From the NCBI RefSeq assembly GCF_963929015.1, contig NZ_CAWVHE010000003.1, positions 544,975-608,974 on the forward strand: DNA of 64,000 nt, in the 5' to 3' direction. Numbering within the stretch: position 1 is the stretch's first letter; every line of letters begins with the position of its first letter. This document shows positions 23,948-31,202 of the stretch, in pieces. Origin of the DNA: Merdimonas sp963929015 (GTDB taxonomy: Bacteria > Bacillota > Clostridia > Lachnospirales > Lachnospiraceae). The notes under the pieces were generated by a model that was not told the DNA's origin, did not search any database, and saw nothing but the letters and a program-made list of their open reading frames with translations. The position numbers were made by a program, and so were the translations under genes.

Positions 23948-24832
23948 ATGAATTATGAAGGACAGATCTGCCGGGCTCCAATGGAGCGGGCATCATTTAT
24001 GCTGCCGGTGATGGTGGGATGCACCTACAACCGGTGTAAATTCTGTGATCTGTTTAAACATCTGACATACCGGGAGCTTCCCCTTAAGCAGATCGAAGAA
24101 GAACTGAAACGGGTGCAGTCTGCAGGCGGAGATCCAGGAAAGGTATTTCTGGGAGACGGCAATGCCTTCAGCCTCTCCCCGGACCGCCTGCAGGAGATCC
24201 TGGAGATGATCCATTCTTATTTCCCTTCCTGCGAGGCGGTAAATATGGATGCCACGGTGACCAGTATCTTAAGCAAATCCCAGGAAGATCTGGACCGTCT
24301 TTATAAGGCGGGAGTCCGGCATCTCTACATCGGGATCGAGAGCGGCCTTGACGATGTGCTGACCTTTATGGAGAAAGATCATGGGCTTGAGGAAGCGTAT
24401 GAGGCCATCCGCCGCCTGAAAAAGGCCGGGCTGATCTATGACGCACATATTATGACCGGCGTGGCGGGGCATGGAAGAGGAAGAGAAAATGCAGAGGCGC
24501 TGGCGGAATTTTTCAACCGCACGCAGCCCAGGCATATCGTTAATTTTTCCCTGTTTCTCCATAAGGATGTCAGCCTTTATGAAGAGATAAAGAACGGCCG
24601 TTTTGTTCCGGCGGATGAGCTGGAGAACCTGCAGGAGGAAAGAAGGCTTCTTGAACTTTTGGAGGAGGCACAAGAGATCCGTTACGACGGACTCCATGAT
24701 TTCCTGGAGATCCGGGTGAGGGGGATCCTGCCCCGCGAGAAAGAAAAGATGCTGGAAAAACTGGACCGGGCCATTGCAGAGGAGAAGGGAAAAGGAATCG
24801 AGGCCTGGGTGGAGGGCATGCCGGTTCCGTAA
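23948..24832 (+). CDS. Radical SAM protein of unknown substrate
   Basis: The 294-residue protein has a radical-SAM cluster motif spaced CX4CX2C (GCTYNRCKFC, residues 25-34) rather than the commonest CX3CX2C. It also has the GDGNAF strand-2 element near residue 74, an MDATVTS segment and the IGIESGLDDVL element near residue 125 that contacts SAM in the HemN/Elp3-like group. AGGGAGG precedes the start. It is 53 bases after the large ABC gene and is followed by a separate promoter. No substrate can be inferred. Similar stand-alone proteins are often filed simply as radical SAM. Confidence 0.8.
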   Translation: MNYEGQICRAPMERASFMLPVMVGCTYNRCKFCDLFKHLTYRELPLKQIEEELKRVQSAGGDPGKVFLGDGNAFSLSPDRLQEILEMIHSYFPSCEAVNMDATVTSILSKSQEDLDRLYKAGVRHLYIGIESGLDDVLTFMEKDHGLEEAYEAIRRLKKAGLIYDAHIMTGVAGHGRGRENAEALAEFFNRTQPRHIVNFSLFLHKDVSLYEEIKNGRFVPADELENLQEERRLLELLEEAQEIRYDGLHDFLEIRVRGILPREKEKMLEKLDRAIAEEKGKGIEAWVEGMPVP

Positions 24833-24881
24833 AGGGGATATAAAAAAGTCATATGGAACAATGGATTTTTGCATTCTGCAG

Positions 24882-24910
24882 TTGACAGGAGAATGAGTAA
24901 GTGTTATACT
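24882..24910 (+). promoter_or_regulatory. Strong sigma-A promoter for the dnaJ-like gene
   Basis: TTGACA (24882-24887) and TATACT (24905-24910) are separated by 17 bases. No CIRCE-like inverted repeat was found between it and the gene. Confidence 0.8.
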
Positions 24911-24965
24911 ACATATAGAACAGAGGGAGAGGCAAAAAAAATGCCCTGTACTTTTGGAAACATGG

Positions 24966-24990
24966 ACCCGGCATTTTGCCGGGTTCTTCT
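24966..24990 (+). promoter_or_regulatory. Hairpin in the dnaJ-like leader
   Basis: ACCCGGC (24966-24972) pairs with GCCGGGT (24978-24984) across a five-base loop, followed by TCTTCT. It lies in the 110-base leader of the chaperone gene and could be a weak terminator or a stability hairpin. Confidence 0.35.
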
Positions 24991-25022
24991 ACGATTATAA
25001 AGGATATCAGGAGGTGGCGAAG

Positions 25023-26000
25023 ATGGGCGCAAAAAGAGATTATTATGAAGTGCTCGGAGTGAATAAGAATGCAGATGCGGCGGCGATCAAGAAGGCATAC
25101 AGAAAGCTTGCGAAAAAATACCATCCGGATACCAATAAAGAGAATCCGCAGGCGGAACAGAAGTTTAAGGAAGTGACAGAGGCCTATTCGGTATTAAGTG
25201 ATCCGGAGAAAAAGAAACAATACGATCAGTTTGGCCATGCGGCGTTTGACGGAGAACCGTTCTGGCAGAAAAGCGGTCCGGGGGGAACCTATCAGGAATA
25301 TCACTTTACCGGTGGAAATATGGATGATATGGAAGACATTTTCGGTGATATATTCGGGGACTTCTTCCATGGAGGGAGCCGGGCGAAAGGATCCGGAACA
25401 GGCGGTTTTGCAGGCGGCTTTACGGGCAGAAACTATGCAAGAAAAGGCGCGGACCTTCATGCGGACGTGACAGTTGCTTTTGATGAGGCGGCTTTTGGCT
25501 GTGATAAGCGGATTACATTTTCGGACGGATCCGGAAGGAATCAGACCCTTGAGGTACACATTCCTGCAGGGATCGACAGTGGCAAGAGCATACGGCTGAA
25601 GGGCAAAGGATTGCCGGGAAGTCATGGCGGGGAGTCAGGAGACCTGCTCTTGAAAGTACAGGTGGCCCCGCGTCCCGGATTTGAGCGTAAGGGCATGGAT
25701 GTTTATACCACGGCGCGGATTCCGTTTACCGTTGCGGCGCTTGGAGGAGAGGCTTATGTGTCTACCTTATATGGAAAAGTAGCTTTAAAGATCCGGGAGG
25801 GAACACAGTCCGGTTCCAGGATCCGGCTGAGGGGCAAAGGCATCGTATCCATGAAAGATCCTTCTGTCCACGGCGACCAGTATGTAACAGTGCAGGTGGA
25901 AGTGCCGAAGAATTTAAGCGAGGAAGCAAAGCGGAAGTTAAAAGAGTTTGAAGCCGCATGTAACAAAGGCGGCTCCAGACATAGAATATACGCGGCGTAA
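25023..26000 (+). CDS. DnaJ/CbpA-like J-domain co-chaperone
   Basis: The ATG at 25023 sits after AGGAGGTGG; an upstream in-frame extension lacks a ribosome binding site and is dropped. The 325-residue product has a full J domain (residues 4-70, with HPDTNKE for the HPD motif and YDQFGHAAFDG at its end), a Gly/Phe-rich linker (residues about 95-140) and the two C-terminal substrate-binding barrels (RKGADLHADVTVAFDEAAFG, PRPGFERKGMDVY). The zinc-finger of true DnaJ is missing, as in CbpA. It would stimulate an Hsp70 ATPase; no dnaK or grpE is nearby. Confidence 0.9.
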   Translation: MGAKRDYYEVLGVNKNADAAAIKKAYRKLAKKYHPDTNKENPQAEQKFKEVTEAYSVLSDPEKKKQYDQFGHAAFDGEPFWQKSGPGGTYQEYHFTGGNMDDMEDIFGDIFGDFFHGGSRAKGSGTGGFAGGFTGRNYARKGADLHADVTVAFDEAAFGCDKRITFSDGSGRNQTLEVHIPAGIDSGKSIRLKGKGLPGSHGGESGDLLLKVQVAPRPGFERKGMDVYTTARIPFTVAALGGEAYVSTLYGKVALKIREGTQSGSRIRLRGKGIVSMKDPSVHGDQYVTVQVEVPKNLSEEAKRKLKEFEAACNKGGSRHRIYAA

Positions 26001-26079
26001 CAATCAGAAATTTTTTGTATAAAATTTGTATTTTAAATTCTGGTGTGGTAGGATACAATGGATTTATGGAGGAAGAACC

Positions 26080-26925
26080 ATGACGTTGACAATCGGAGCA
26101 CATATGTCCATTGCAGGAGGGCCGGTAAAGGCCGCCAGGAATGTGATCAAAATGCAGGCAAATACCATGCAGTTCTTTAGCAGGAATCCCAGGGGCTCCA
26201 GCTATAAGGAATATGAAGAAAAAGAGACCGAAGAATTTCAGAGATTACGGAAGGAGCACGGCTTTGGTCCTCTCCTTGCCCATGCGCCTTATACGATGAA
26301 TCTGGCAAGCGCAGATCCCAGGACTTATGAGTTCGCCTGCCAGGTGATCCGGGAAGATACGGCAAGGATGGACGCTCTGGAGATCGAGAACCTGGTGTTC
26401 CATCCGGGAAGCCACACCGGTATCGGAAAAGAAGCTGGTATCCGGAATATTATCGCCGGTCTTAACCAGGCGATGACCGGACAGGAAAAGATCTGTATTC
26501 TCCTGGAGACGATGTCAGGTAAAGGAACGGAGATCGGCGACCGGTTCGAGGAGTTAAGGGAGATCCGGGAAGGTGCGGCTCATCCGGAACGGATCGGCAT
26601 CTGCCTGGATACCTGCCACGTATTTGCGGCAGGGTATGATATTGTTCATGATCTGGACGGAGTATTGGAAGAGTTTGACCGGGTGCTGGGGCTTGCCCAT
26701 CTTAAGGCCATTCATCTCAATGACAGCCTGATGCCGTTTGGCTCCCGCAAAGACCGGCATGCGGCCCTGGGAGAGGGAGAGATCGGGATGGAGGCGCTTC
26801 TTCGGGTGCTCTGTCATCCGGCGCTTGCGAAACTTCCTTTTTATCTGGAGACTCCTTTTGATGATGCAGGGCATGCGGCTGAGATCAGGAAGATCCGGGA
26901 ACTTATGGCAGAGCAGGAGAGATAA
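26080..26925 (+). CDS. nfo: Deoxyribonuclease IV (AP endonuclease)
   Basis: The ATG at 26080 follows GGAGGAAG. The 281-residue protein shows the Nfo signatures: GAHMSIAGG at the start, NTMQFFSRNPRG, LLAHAPYTMNLAS, LVFHPGSHTG, LLETMSGKGTEIG, ICLDTCHVFAAGYD and HLNDSLMPFGSRKDRHAALGEGEIG. These supply the histidines, glutamates and aspartates that bind three zinc ions. It cuts at abasic sites in base-excision repair. The trmO gene begins three bases after its stop, so they share a transcript. Confidence 0.95.
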   Translation: MTLTIGAHMSIAGGPVKAARNVIKMQANTMQFFSRNPRGSSYKEYEEKETEEFQRLRKEHGFGPLLAHAPYTMNLASADPRTYEFACQVIREDTARMDALEIENLVFHPGSHTGIGKEAGIRNIIAGLNQAMTGQEKICILLETMSGKGTEIGDRFEELREIREGAAHPERIGICLDTCHVFAAGYDIVHDLDGVLEEFDRVLGLAHLKAIHLNDSLMPFGSRKDRHAALGEGEIGMEALLRVLCHPALAKLPFYLETPFDDAGHAAEIRKIRELMAEQER

Positions 26926-26928
26926 GAT

Positions 26929-27642
26929 ATGGCAGAGCATCAGATCATTGCAAGAATACATACCGGTTTTCCGGAGAAGTTTGGGATTCCCAGACAAAGC
27001 GGACTTGCAGATACGAAAGGGAAGATCCTGTTTGAACCGGATTACCGGAATCCGGAAATGTTAAGAGGCATAGAAGGATATTCCCACCTGTGGCTGATCT
27101 GGGAGTTTTCCGAAGCTGTGGGAAAAGGGTGGCATCCGACGGTCCGTCCGCCAAGGCTTGGAGGGAACCAGCGGATGGGGGTATTTGCCACCCGGTCGCC
27201 GTTTCGGCCGAATCCCATCGGGCTTTCCTGCGTGCGGCTTGAAAAAGTGGAACTGGATGGCCCGGACGGTCCGGTTCTTTACGTAACCGGAGCAGATATG
27301 ATGAGCGGAACGCCGATCTATGATATAAAGCCTTATCTGCCTTATGTGGACAGCATTCCACAGGCCAGAGGGGGATTTGCGTCCAGGGTAAAGGAATACG
27401 CTCTGGAGGTGGAAATCCCCGGGGCATGTCTGGAAAAGATCCCTGTATCAGAGAGGGAGACGCTGCGGCAGATTTTAAGCCAGGATCCAAGGCCCTCTTA
27501 CCAGGACGATCCGGAGAGAATGTACGGTATGGGATATGCAGGCATGGAAGTGAAGTTTCAGGTAAAGGACGGACGCCTTCTGGTAAGAGACATCGAGACG
27601 GCGTCTAAAGATCCGGCGCAGGAAGAAAAGGGAAGGAAATGA
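26929..27642 (+). CDS. trmO: tRNA (N6-threonylcarbamoyladenosine-37 N6) methyltransferase
   Basis: The 237-residue protein carries the TsaA/TrmO core: ARIHTGFPEKFGIPRQSGL at the start, EGYSHLWLIWEF near residue 50, GVFATRSPFRPNPIGLS near residue 84 and GADMMSGTPIYDIKPYLPYVDS near residue 122. TrmO methylates t6A at position 37 of certain threonine tRNAs using SAM. The C-terminal extension (about 80 residues) is common in bacterial members. It is tightly coupled to nfo upstream and to an acetyltransferase 14 bases downstream, without an evident functional link. Confidence 0.9.
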   Translation: MAEHQIIARIHTGFPEKFGIPRQSGLADTKGKILFEPDYRNPEMLRGIEGYSHLWLIWEFSEAVGKGWHPTVRPPRLGGNQRMGVFATRSPFRPNPIGLSCVRLEKVELDGPDGPVLYVTGADMMSGTPIYDIKPYLPYVDSIPQARGGFASRVKEYALEVEIPGACLEKIPVSERETLRQILSQDPRPSYQDDPERMYGMGYAGMEVKFQVKDGRLLVRDIETASKDPAQEEKGRK

Positions 27643-27655
27643 GAGATACAGGAGG

Positions 27656-28177
27656 ATGACAGAGATGGAGTTCGTAAAAGCATCCATGAAATATTTGGAG
27701 CAGATGTGTGAGATTACCGATCAGGCCAAGAGGCAGCTTGCAGGACTTGGTCTTGACCAGTGGCAGAAGGGGTATCCGTCCAGAGAGGTATGGCTTTCCG
27801 ATATTGAAGAAGGATGCACTTATCTTGCGGTGGATGAAGAGAAAGTTCTGGGGATCTTTGCGTTTCAGACAACGCCGGATCCTTCTTATGGCGAGATAGA
27901 AGGCAAATGGCTGACTGACGGACCTTATGCTTCCATGCACAGGGTCTGTGTGGCGGACGGCTGTAAGGGAAAAGGCGTGGCAGGCCAGATGTTCCGGAAA
28001 GGGTTCGCGCTGGCAGAAGAACTTGGATTTCCTGCGGTGAGGATCGATACCCACCCGGGGAACCTGCCTATGCAAAGAGCGCTTGCCAAAGCAGGATTTC
28101 TGCCCTGCGGCAACATCCGTCTGGTCGGCGGAACTGAAGACGGAGATCCAAGGATCGCATTTGAAAAAGTATTGTAA
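27656..28177 (+). CDS. GNAT-family N-acetyltransferase
   Basis: This 173-residue protein has the GNAT fold: a conserved SMHRVCVADGCKGKGVAGQMF segment (about residues 96-114) provides strand 4 and the acetyl-CoA pyrophosphate loop (G-K-G-V-A-G), and LAKAGFLPCG near 144 gives the last motif. The start is ATG or nearby at 27656 after AGGAGG. Substrate cannot be predicted. It lies in a rightward series of housekeeping genes and is separated from the next gene by a short gap. Confidence 0.8.
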   Translation: MTEMEFVKASMKYLEQMCEITDQAKRQLAGLGLDQWQKGYPSREVWLSDIEEGCTYLAVDEEKVLGIFAFQTTPDPSYGEIEGKWLTDGPYASMHRVCVADGCKGKGVAGQMFRKGFALAEELGFPAVRIDTHPGNLPMQRALAKAGFLPCGNIRLVGGTEDGDPRIAFEKVL

Positions 28178-28192
28178 AGGAGAACACAGGTT

Positions 28193-30103
28193 ATGGCAAT
28201 GTCAGATTATGAGAAGGCGTACAGACTTGGAAAAAAAGATTATCAGTACCGTGCGATGCACGGGATGCATCCGACGCTTGAGGTGCTGGACGATGTCCTG
28301 CCGCCCAAAGGCTCTTATTCTGAGGTCCCCCTGGGACTGGTGCAGATCCCTCTGGATCAGGTGGTCGGAACCAAAACCAACAGCAGAAGCAATGCGTTTG
28401 CCGGCAATTTCATGCCGATCCTGAGAGCGGACACAGAGTTCGCCCACAAATGGGTCAGATTAAGTGTCAGCCATGTCAATGAAGGGATCCATACGCCGAT
28501 CAAGGCTTATGAATATATGAATAAGTTTTATGTAGAGGAAGGAAACAAACGCGTCAGCGTAATGAAATATTTCGGAGTGGTTTCCTCGCCCGGCATGGTG
28601 ACCCGCATCGTTCCGAAACGTACGGAAGAGAAAGAAAATAAGCTGTATTATGAGTTTATGGACTTTTATGACCTTTCCAAAGTCAATTTTATCTGGTTCA
28701 CAAAGCTTGGAAGTTTTGTGAAGTTGCAGGAAGCAGTGGGAAAAGGCCCCGATGAGGAGTGGAGTTATGACGACCGTCTGGATTTCAGTTCCATTTATAC
28801 CCGGTTTAAGGCAGAATACCAGGATGCGGGAGATCCAATTCCCTCGATCACGGTAGGGGACGCATTTCTGTCTTTTATCACCCTGTATGGCTATCAGGAA
28901 GTCTGCGAGAAGACCACAAATGAATTAAAAGAACTGATTTCCAAAAGCTGGGAGGAGTTCAAGCTGTTGTCGGAAGACGAAGAGATTGATCTGAAAATGG
29001 ATCCCAATACAGAGAAGAAGCCGCTCCTGAGCAGACTTTTGCAGCCCAGCATTACCAGGCTTCAGATCGCCTTCCTCTATGAGAAGACGATCACATCCTC
29101 GGCATGGACTTATGCGCACGAACTGGGAAGACTTCACCTGGAACAGACATTTCCGGAGGAGGTCAGCACCTGTTATTATGAAAATGTCACAAAAGATAAT
29201 ATTGACGAGATTCTGGAAGACGCCGTACAAAAAGGCTGTGATATCATCTTTACTACAACGCCGGTGATGGTGCAGGCCAGTGTAAAAGCTGCCATTGCCC
29301 ATCCGAAGGTGCGGATCCTGAACTGTTCGGTGAATACCATGCACCGGTATATCCGGACCTATTATGCCAGAATGCATGAGGCAAAATTCCTGATGGGCGC
29401 TATCGCGGGAGCTATGGCGGAAAACAACCGCCTGTCCTATATTGCCGATTATCCGATCTACGGAACCATCGCCAATATCAATGCATTTGCGCTGGGGGCC
29501 CAGATGACAAACCCGCACGCCGAGGTTTATCTGGAGTGGACATCCGTGAAAGATATTGACGTGATGGAAAATGTAAAGCGGACGAACTCCAGTTGTATTT
29601 CCGGAAAAGATATGGTGATCCCGGAAGAGGCGTCCCGGTTCTTTGGCATCTATCATCTGGAGAACGGTACGCCCCACAATCTGGCCATGCCGGTATGGCA
29701 CTGGGGAAAATTCTATGAACAGCTGATTCGGACGATCATGAACGGAACCTGGAGTTATGATGATGATCCGTCTTCCAGCAAGGCCATCAACTACTGGTGG
29801 GGCATGACCTCAGGGGTAGTCGATGTGATCTGCTCCCAGAATCTGCCGCTTGGCATGAAGCGTCTGGTACGGGTATTAAAAGGCGCCATCTCCTCTGGAG
29901 AATTTAACGTATTCAGCGGAGTGCTGCACTCCCAGAGCGGGATCGTTCAGCCGGATCCTCATAAGGCTCTGTCTCCGGAAGAGATCGTGACCATGGACTG
30001 GCTGGCGGATAATGTGATCGGAGAGATCCCGCCCGAGGATAAGCTGGAAGAAGAGTCCAAGGCTGTGGTACAGCAGCAGGGCGTAGAAAAAACGAAAGGT
30101 TAA
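28193..30103 (+). CDS. Cytosolic BMP-domain protein with N-terminal ParB/Srx-like region
   Basis: The 636-residue protein has no signal peptide or lipobox, although its C-terminal half (about residues 285-560) clearly belongs to the BMP/PnrA nucleoside-binding family (QIAFLYEKTITSSAWTYAHE, FTTTPVMVQASVKAA, GAIAGAMAENNRLSYIADYP). The N-terminal 45-130 region looks like a ParB/sulfiredoxin-type domain: IPLDQVVGT, then NKFYVEEGNKRVSVMKYFG, where EGNKRV (116-121) takes the place of the EGxHR motif. A helical middle region links them. It is therefore not a transporter binding protein as usually labelled. An intracellular nucleoside sensor or enzyme is possible. No permease or ATPase gene is adjacent. 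Confidence 0.75.
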   Translation: MAMSDYEKAYRLGKKDYQYRAMHGMHPTLEVLDDVLPPKGSYSEVPLGLVQIPLDQVVGTKTNSRSNAFAGNFMPILRADTEFAHKWVRLSVSHVNEGIHTPIKAYEYMNKFYVEEGNKRVSVMKYFGVVSSPGMVTRIVPKRTEEKENKLYYEFMDFYDLSKVNFIWFTKLGSFVKLQEAVGKGPDEEWSYDDRLDFSSIYTRFKAEYQDAGDPIPSITVGDAFLSFITLYGYQEVCEKTTNELKELISKSWEEFKLLSEDEEIDLKMDPNTEKKPLLSRLLQPSITRLQIAFLYEKTITSSAWTYAHELGRLHLEQTFPEEVSTCYYENVTKDNIDEILEDAVQKGCDIIFTTTPVMVQASVKAAIAHPKVRILNCSVNTMHRYIRTYYARMHEAKFLMGAIAGAMAENNRLSYIADYPIYGTIANINAFALGAQMTNPHAEVYLEWTSVKDIDVMENVKRTNSSCISGKDMVIPEEASRFFGIYHLENGTPHNLAMPVWHWGKFYEQLIRTIMNGTWSYDDDPSSSKAINYWWGMTSGVVDVICSQNLPLGMKRLVRVLKGAISSGEFNVFSGVLHSQSGIVQPDPHKALSPEEIVTMDWLADNVIGEIPPEDKLEEESKAVVQQQGVEKTKG

Positions 30104-30115
30104 TGATGGAAAAGC

Positions 30116-30736
30116 ATGAGAATACTTGCGATCGCAGATGAGGAATCCGCTTATCTGTGGGATTACTTTGAAAAAAGCAAACTGGAGGGGATCGACCTGA
30201 TCATATCCTGCGGGGATCTGGCTCCGGAGTATCTGTCTTTTCTTGCCACATTTACATCGGCGCCTGTACTGTATGTCCACGGCAATCATGACAGCAAATA
30301 TGAAAAGCATCCGCCGGAAGGCTGTATCTGCATCGAAGATCAGATCTATGTTTTTCAGGGGATCCGCATTCTCGGGCTTGGCGGATCCATGCGTTACCGC
30401 CCGGGAAGCCATCAGTATACCGAAGGGCAGATGCGCGCCCGGATCCGGAAACTCTGGTTCCAGTTATTCCGGCACAGAGGATTTGACATTCTGGTGACCC
30501 ATGCGCCGGCCTATCAGTTAAACGACGGGCGGGATCTGCCGCATCAGGGATTCCAGGCATTCATCAGCCTGATGGAAAAGTACCGTCCCAGGTTTTTCCT
30601 GCACGGGCATGTGCATAAATCATACGGAAGACAGCATAAACGGTATGATAAATACCTGGATACACATGTGATCAATGCTTTTGACCGGTGTGTGTTCGAT
30701 TATGAAGATGAAAATTTAAAAGAGCATTTATACTAG
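30116..30736 (+). CDS. Calcineurin-like metallophosphoesterase
   Basis: The 206-residue protein has the metal-binding motifs of the superfamily: IADEES at the start (in place of DxH, so the first histidine is missing), SCGDLAPEYL, HGNHDSKYE, THAPAYQLND and HGHVHKSYG. Small proteins of this type hydrolyse phosphodiesters or phosphomonoesters in the cytosol. It begins 12 bases after the BMP gene and is probably co-transcribed with it, which hints at a nucleotide-related role. The changed first motif (D-E-E rather than D-x-H) is common in one subgroup, so activity is still expected. Confidence 0.8.
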   Translation: MRILAIADEESAYLWDYFEKSKLEGIDLIISCGDLAPEYLSFLATFTSAPVLYVHGNHDSKYEKHPPEGCICIEDQIYVFQGIRILGLGGSMRYRPGSHQYTEGQMRARIRKLWFQLFRHRGFDILVTHAPAYQLNDGRDLPHQGFQAFISLMEKYRPRFFLHGHVHKSYGRQHKRYDKYLDTHVINAFDRCVFDYEDENLKEHLY

Positions 30737-30737
30737 T

Positions 30738-30783
30738 TCAAATGGGGACGGGGGATTTTTAAAAATCCCCCGTCCCCATTTGA
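30738..30783. repeat. 46-base perfect palindrome, GGGGACGGGGG family, copy 2
   Basis: Two 23-base arms meet without a loop at 30760/30761. The core GGGGACGGGGGATTTTT is identical to that at 6060-6076; the outer arm bases (TCAAAT) differ. It starts immediately after the phosphoesterase stop codon and may serve as its terminator. Confidence 0.85.
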
Positions 30784-30794
30784 CAAAAAACTGC

Positions 30795-30823
30795 TTGCAA
30801 TATACCCCATAAGGGTATATACT
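30795..30823 (+). promoter_or_regulatory. csoR-copA promoter with CsoR-type operator in the spacer
   Basis: TTGCAA (30795-30800) and TATACT (30818-30823) are 17 bases apart. The spacer is almost exactly filled by TATACCC-CATAA-GGGTATA (30801-30819), a GC-tract inverted repeat of the kind bound by copper-sensing CsoR repressors. Binding would block the promoter until copper binds the repressor made from the first gene. Confidence 0.8.
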
Positions 30824-30846
30824 TATTTCCGTAAGGAGGAGCGGAC

Positions 30847-31146
30847 ATGGAAGAGATGAAATGTATACACGCGAAAAAGGAGCGGTCCGAGGAGGAGTTT
30901 AAGGATCTGATCCATCGCCTGAACCGGATTGAAGGACAGGTAAGAGGGATTAAAAGGATGGTGGAGGACGAGGCGTATTGTCCGGATATTCTGATCCAGG
31001 TATCTGCAGTGAATTCGGCGCTGAATAGTTTTAGCAAGGTGCTGCTGGGGAATCATATCCGTACCTGTGTGGCCGATGATATCCGAAATGGACAGGAGGA
31101 GACGATCGACGAGCTGGTCACGCTTTTGCAGAAGCTGATGAAGTAG
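30847..31146 (+). CDS. csoR: CsoR-family copper-sensing repressor
   Basis: This 99-residue, all-helical protein has the DUF156 signature LIHRLNRIEGQVRGIKRMVED and the copper-ligand triad of CsoR: C45 (YCPDILIQ), H70 and C74 (GNHIRTCV). It starts after AAGGAGG. The operator within its own promoter and the copper ATPase directly downstream support autorepression released by Cu(I). The N-terminal CIHAKKE adds one more cysteine and histidine. Confidence 0.92.
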   Translation: MEEMKCIHAKKERSEEEFKDLIHRLNRIEGQVRGIKRMVEDEAYCPDILIQVSAVNSALNSFSKVLLGNHIRTCVADDIRNGQEETIDELVTLLQKLMK

Positions 31147-31202
31147 GCGGGACCGGATCGGGAAATGATAGAGAGTGAGAAAACGTAAGGAGGTGTAGGG
31201 AG

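Noticed and set aside
24966..24990. CIRCE heat-shock operator before the dnaJ-like gene
   Set aside because: The inverted repeat is a 7-base GC stem with a five-base loop, not the 9-9-9 CIRCE pattern.
28193..30103. ABC transporter lipoprotein of the BMP type
   Set aside because: There is no signal peptide or lipobox, the protein is nearly twice the usual length, and no permease or ATPase genes are adjacent.
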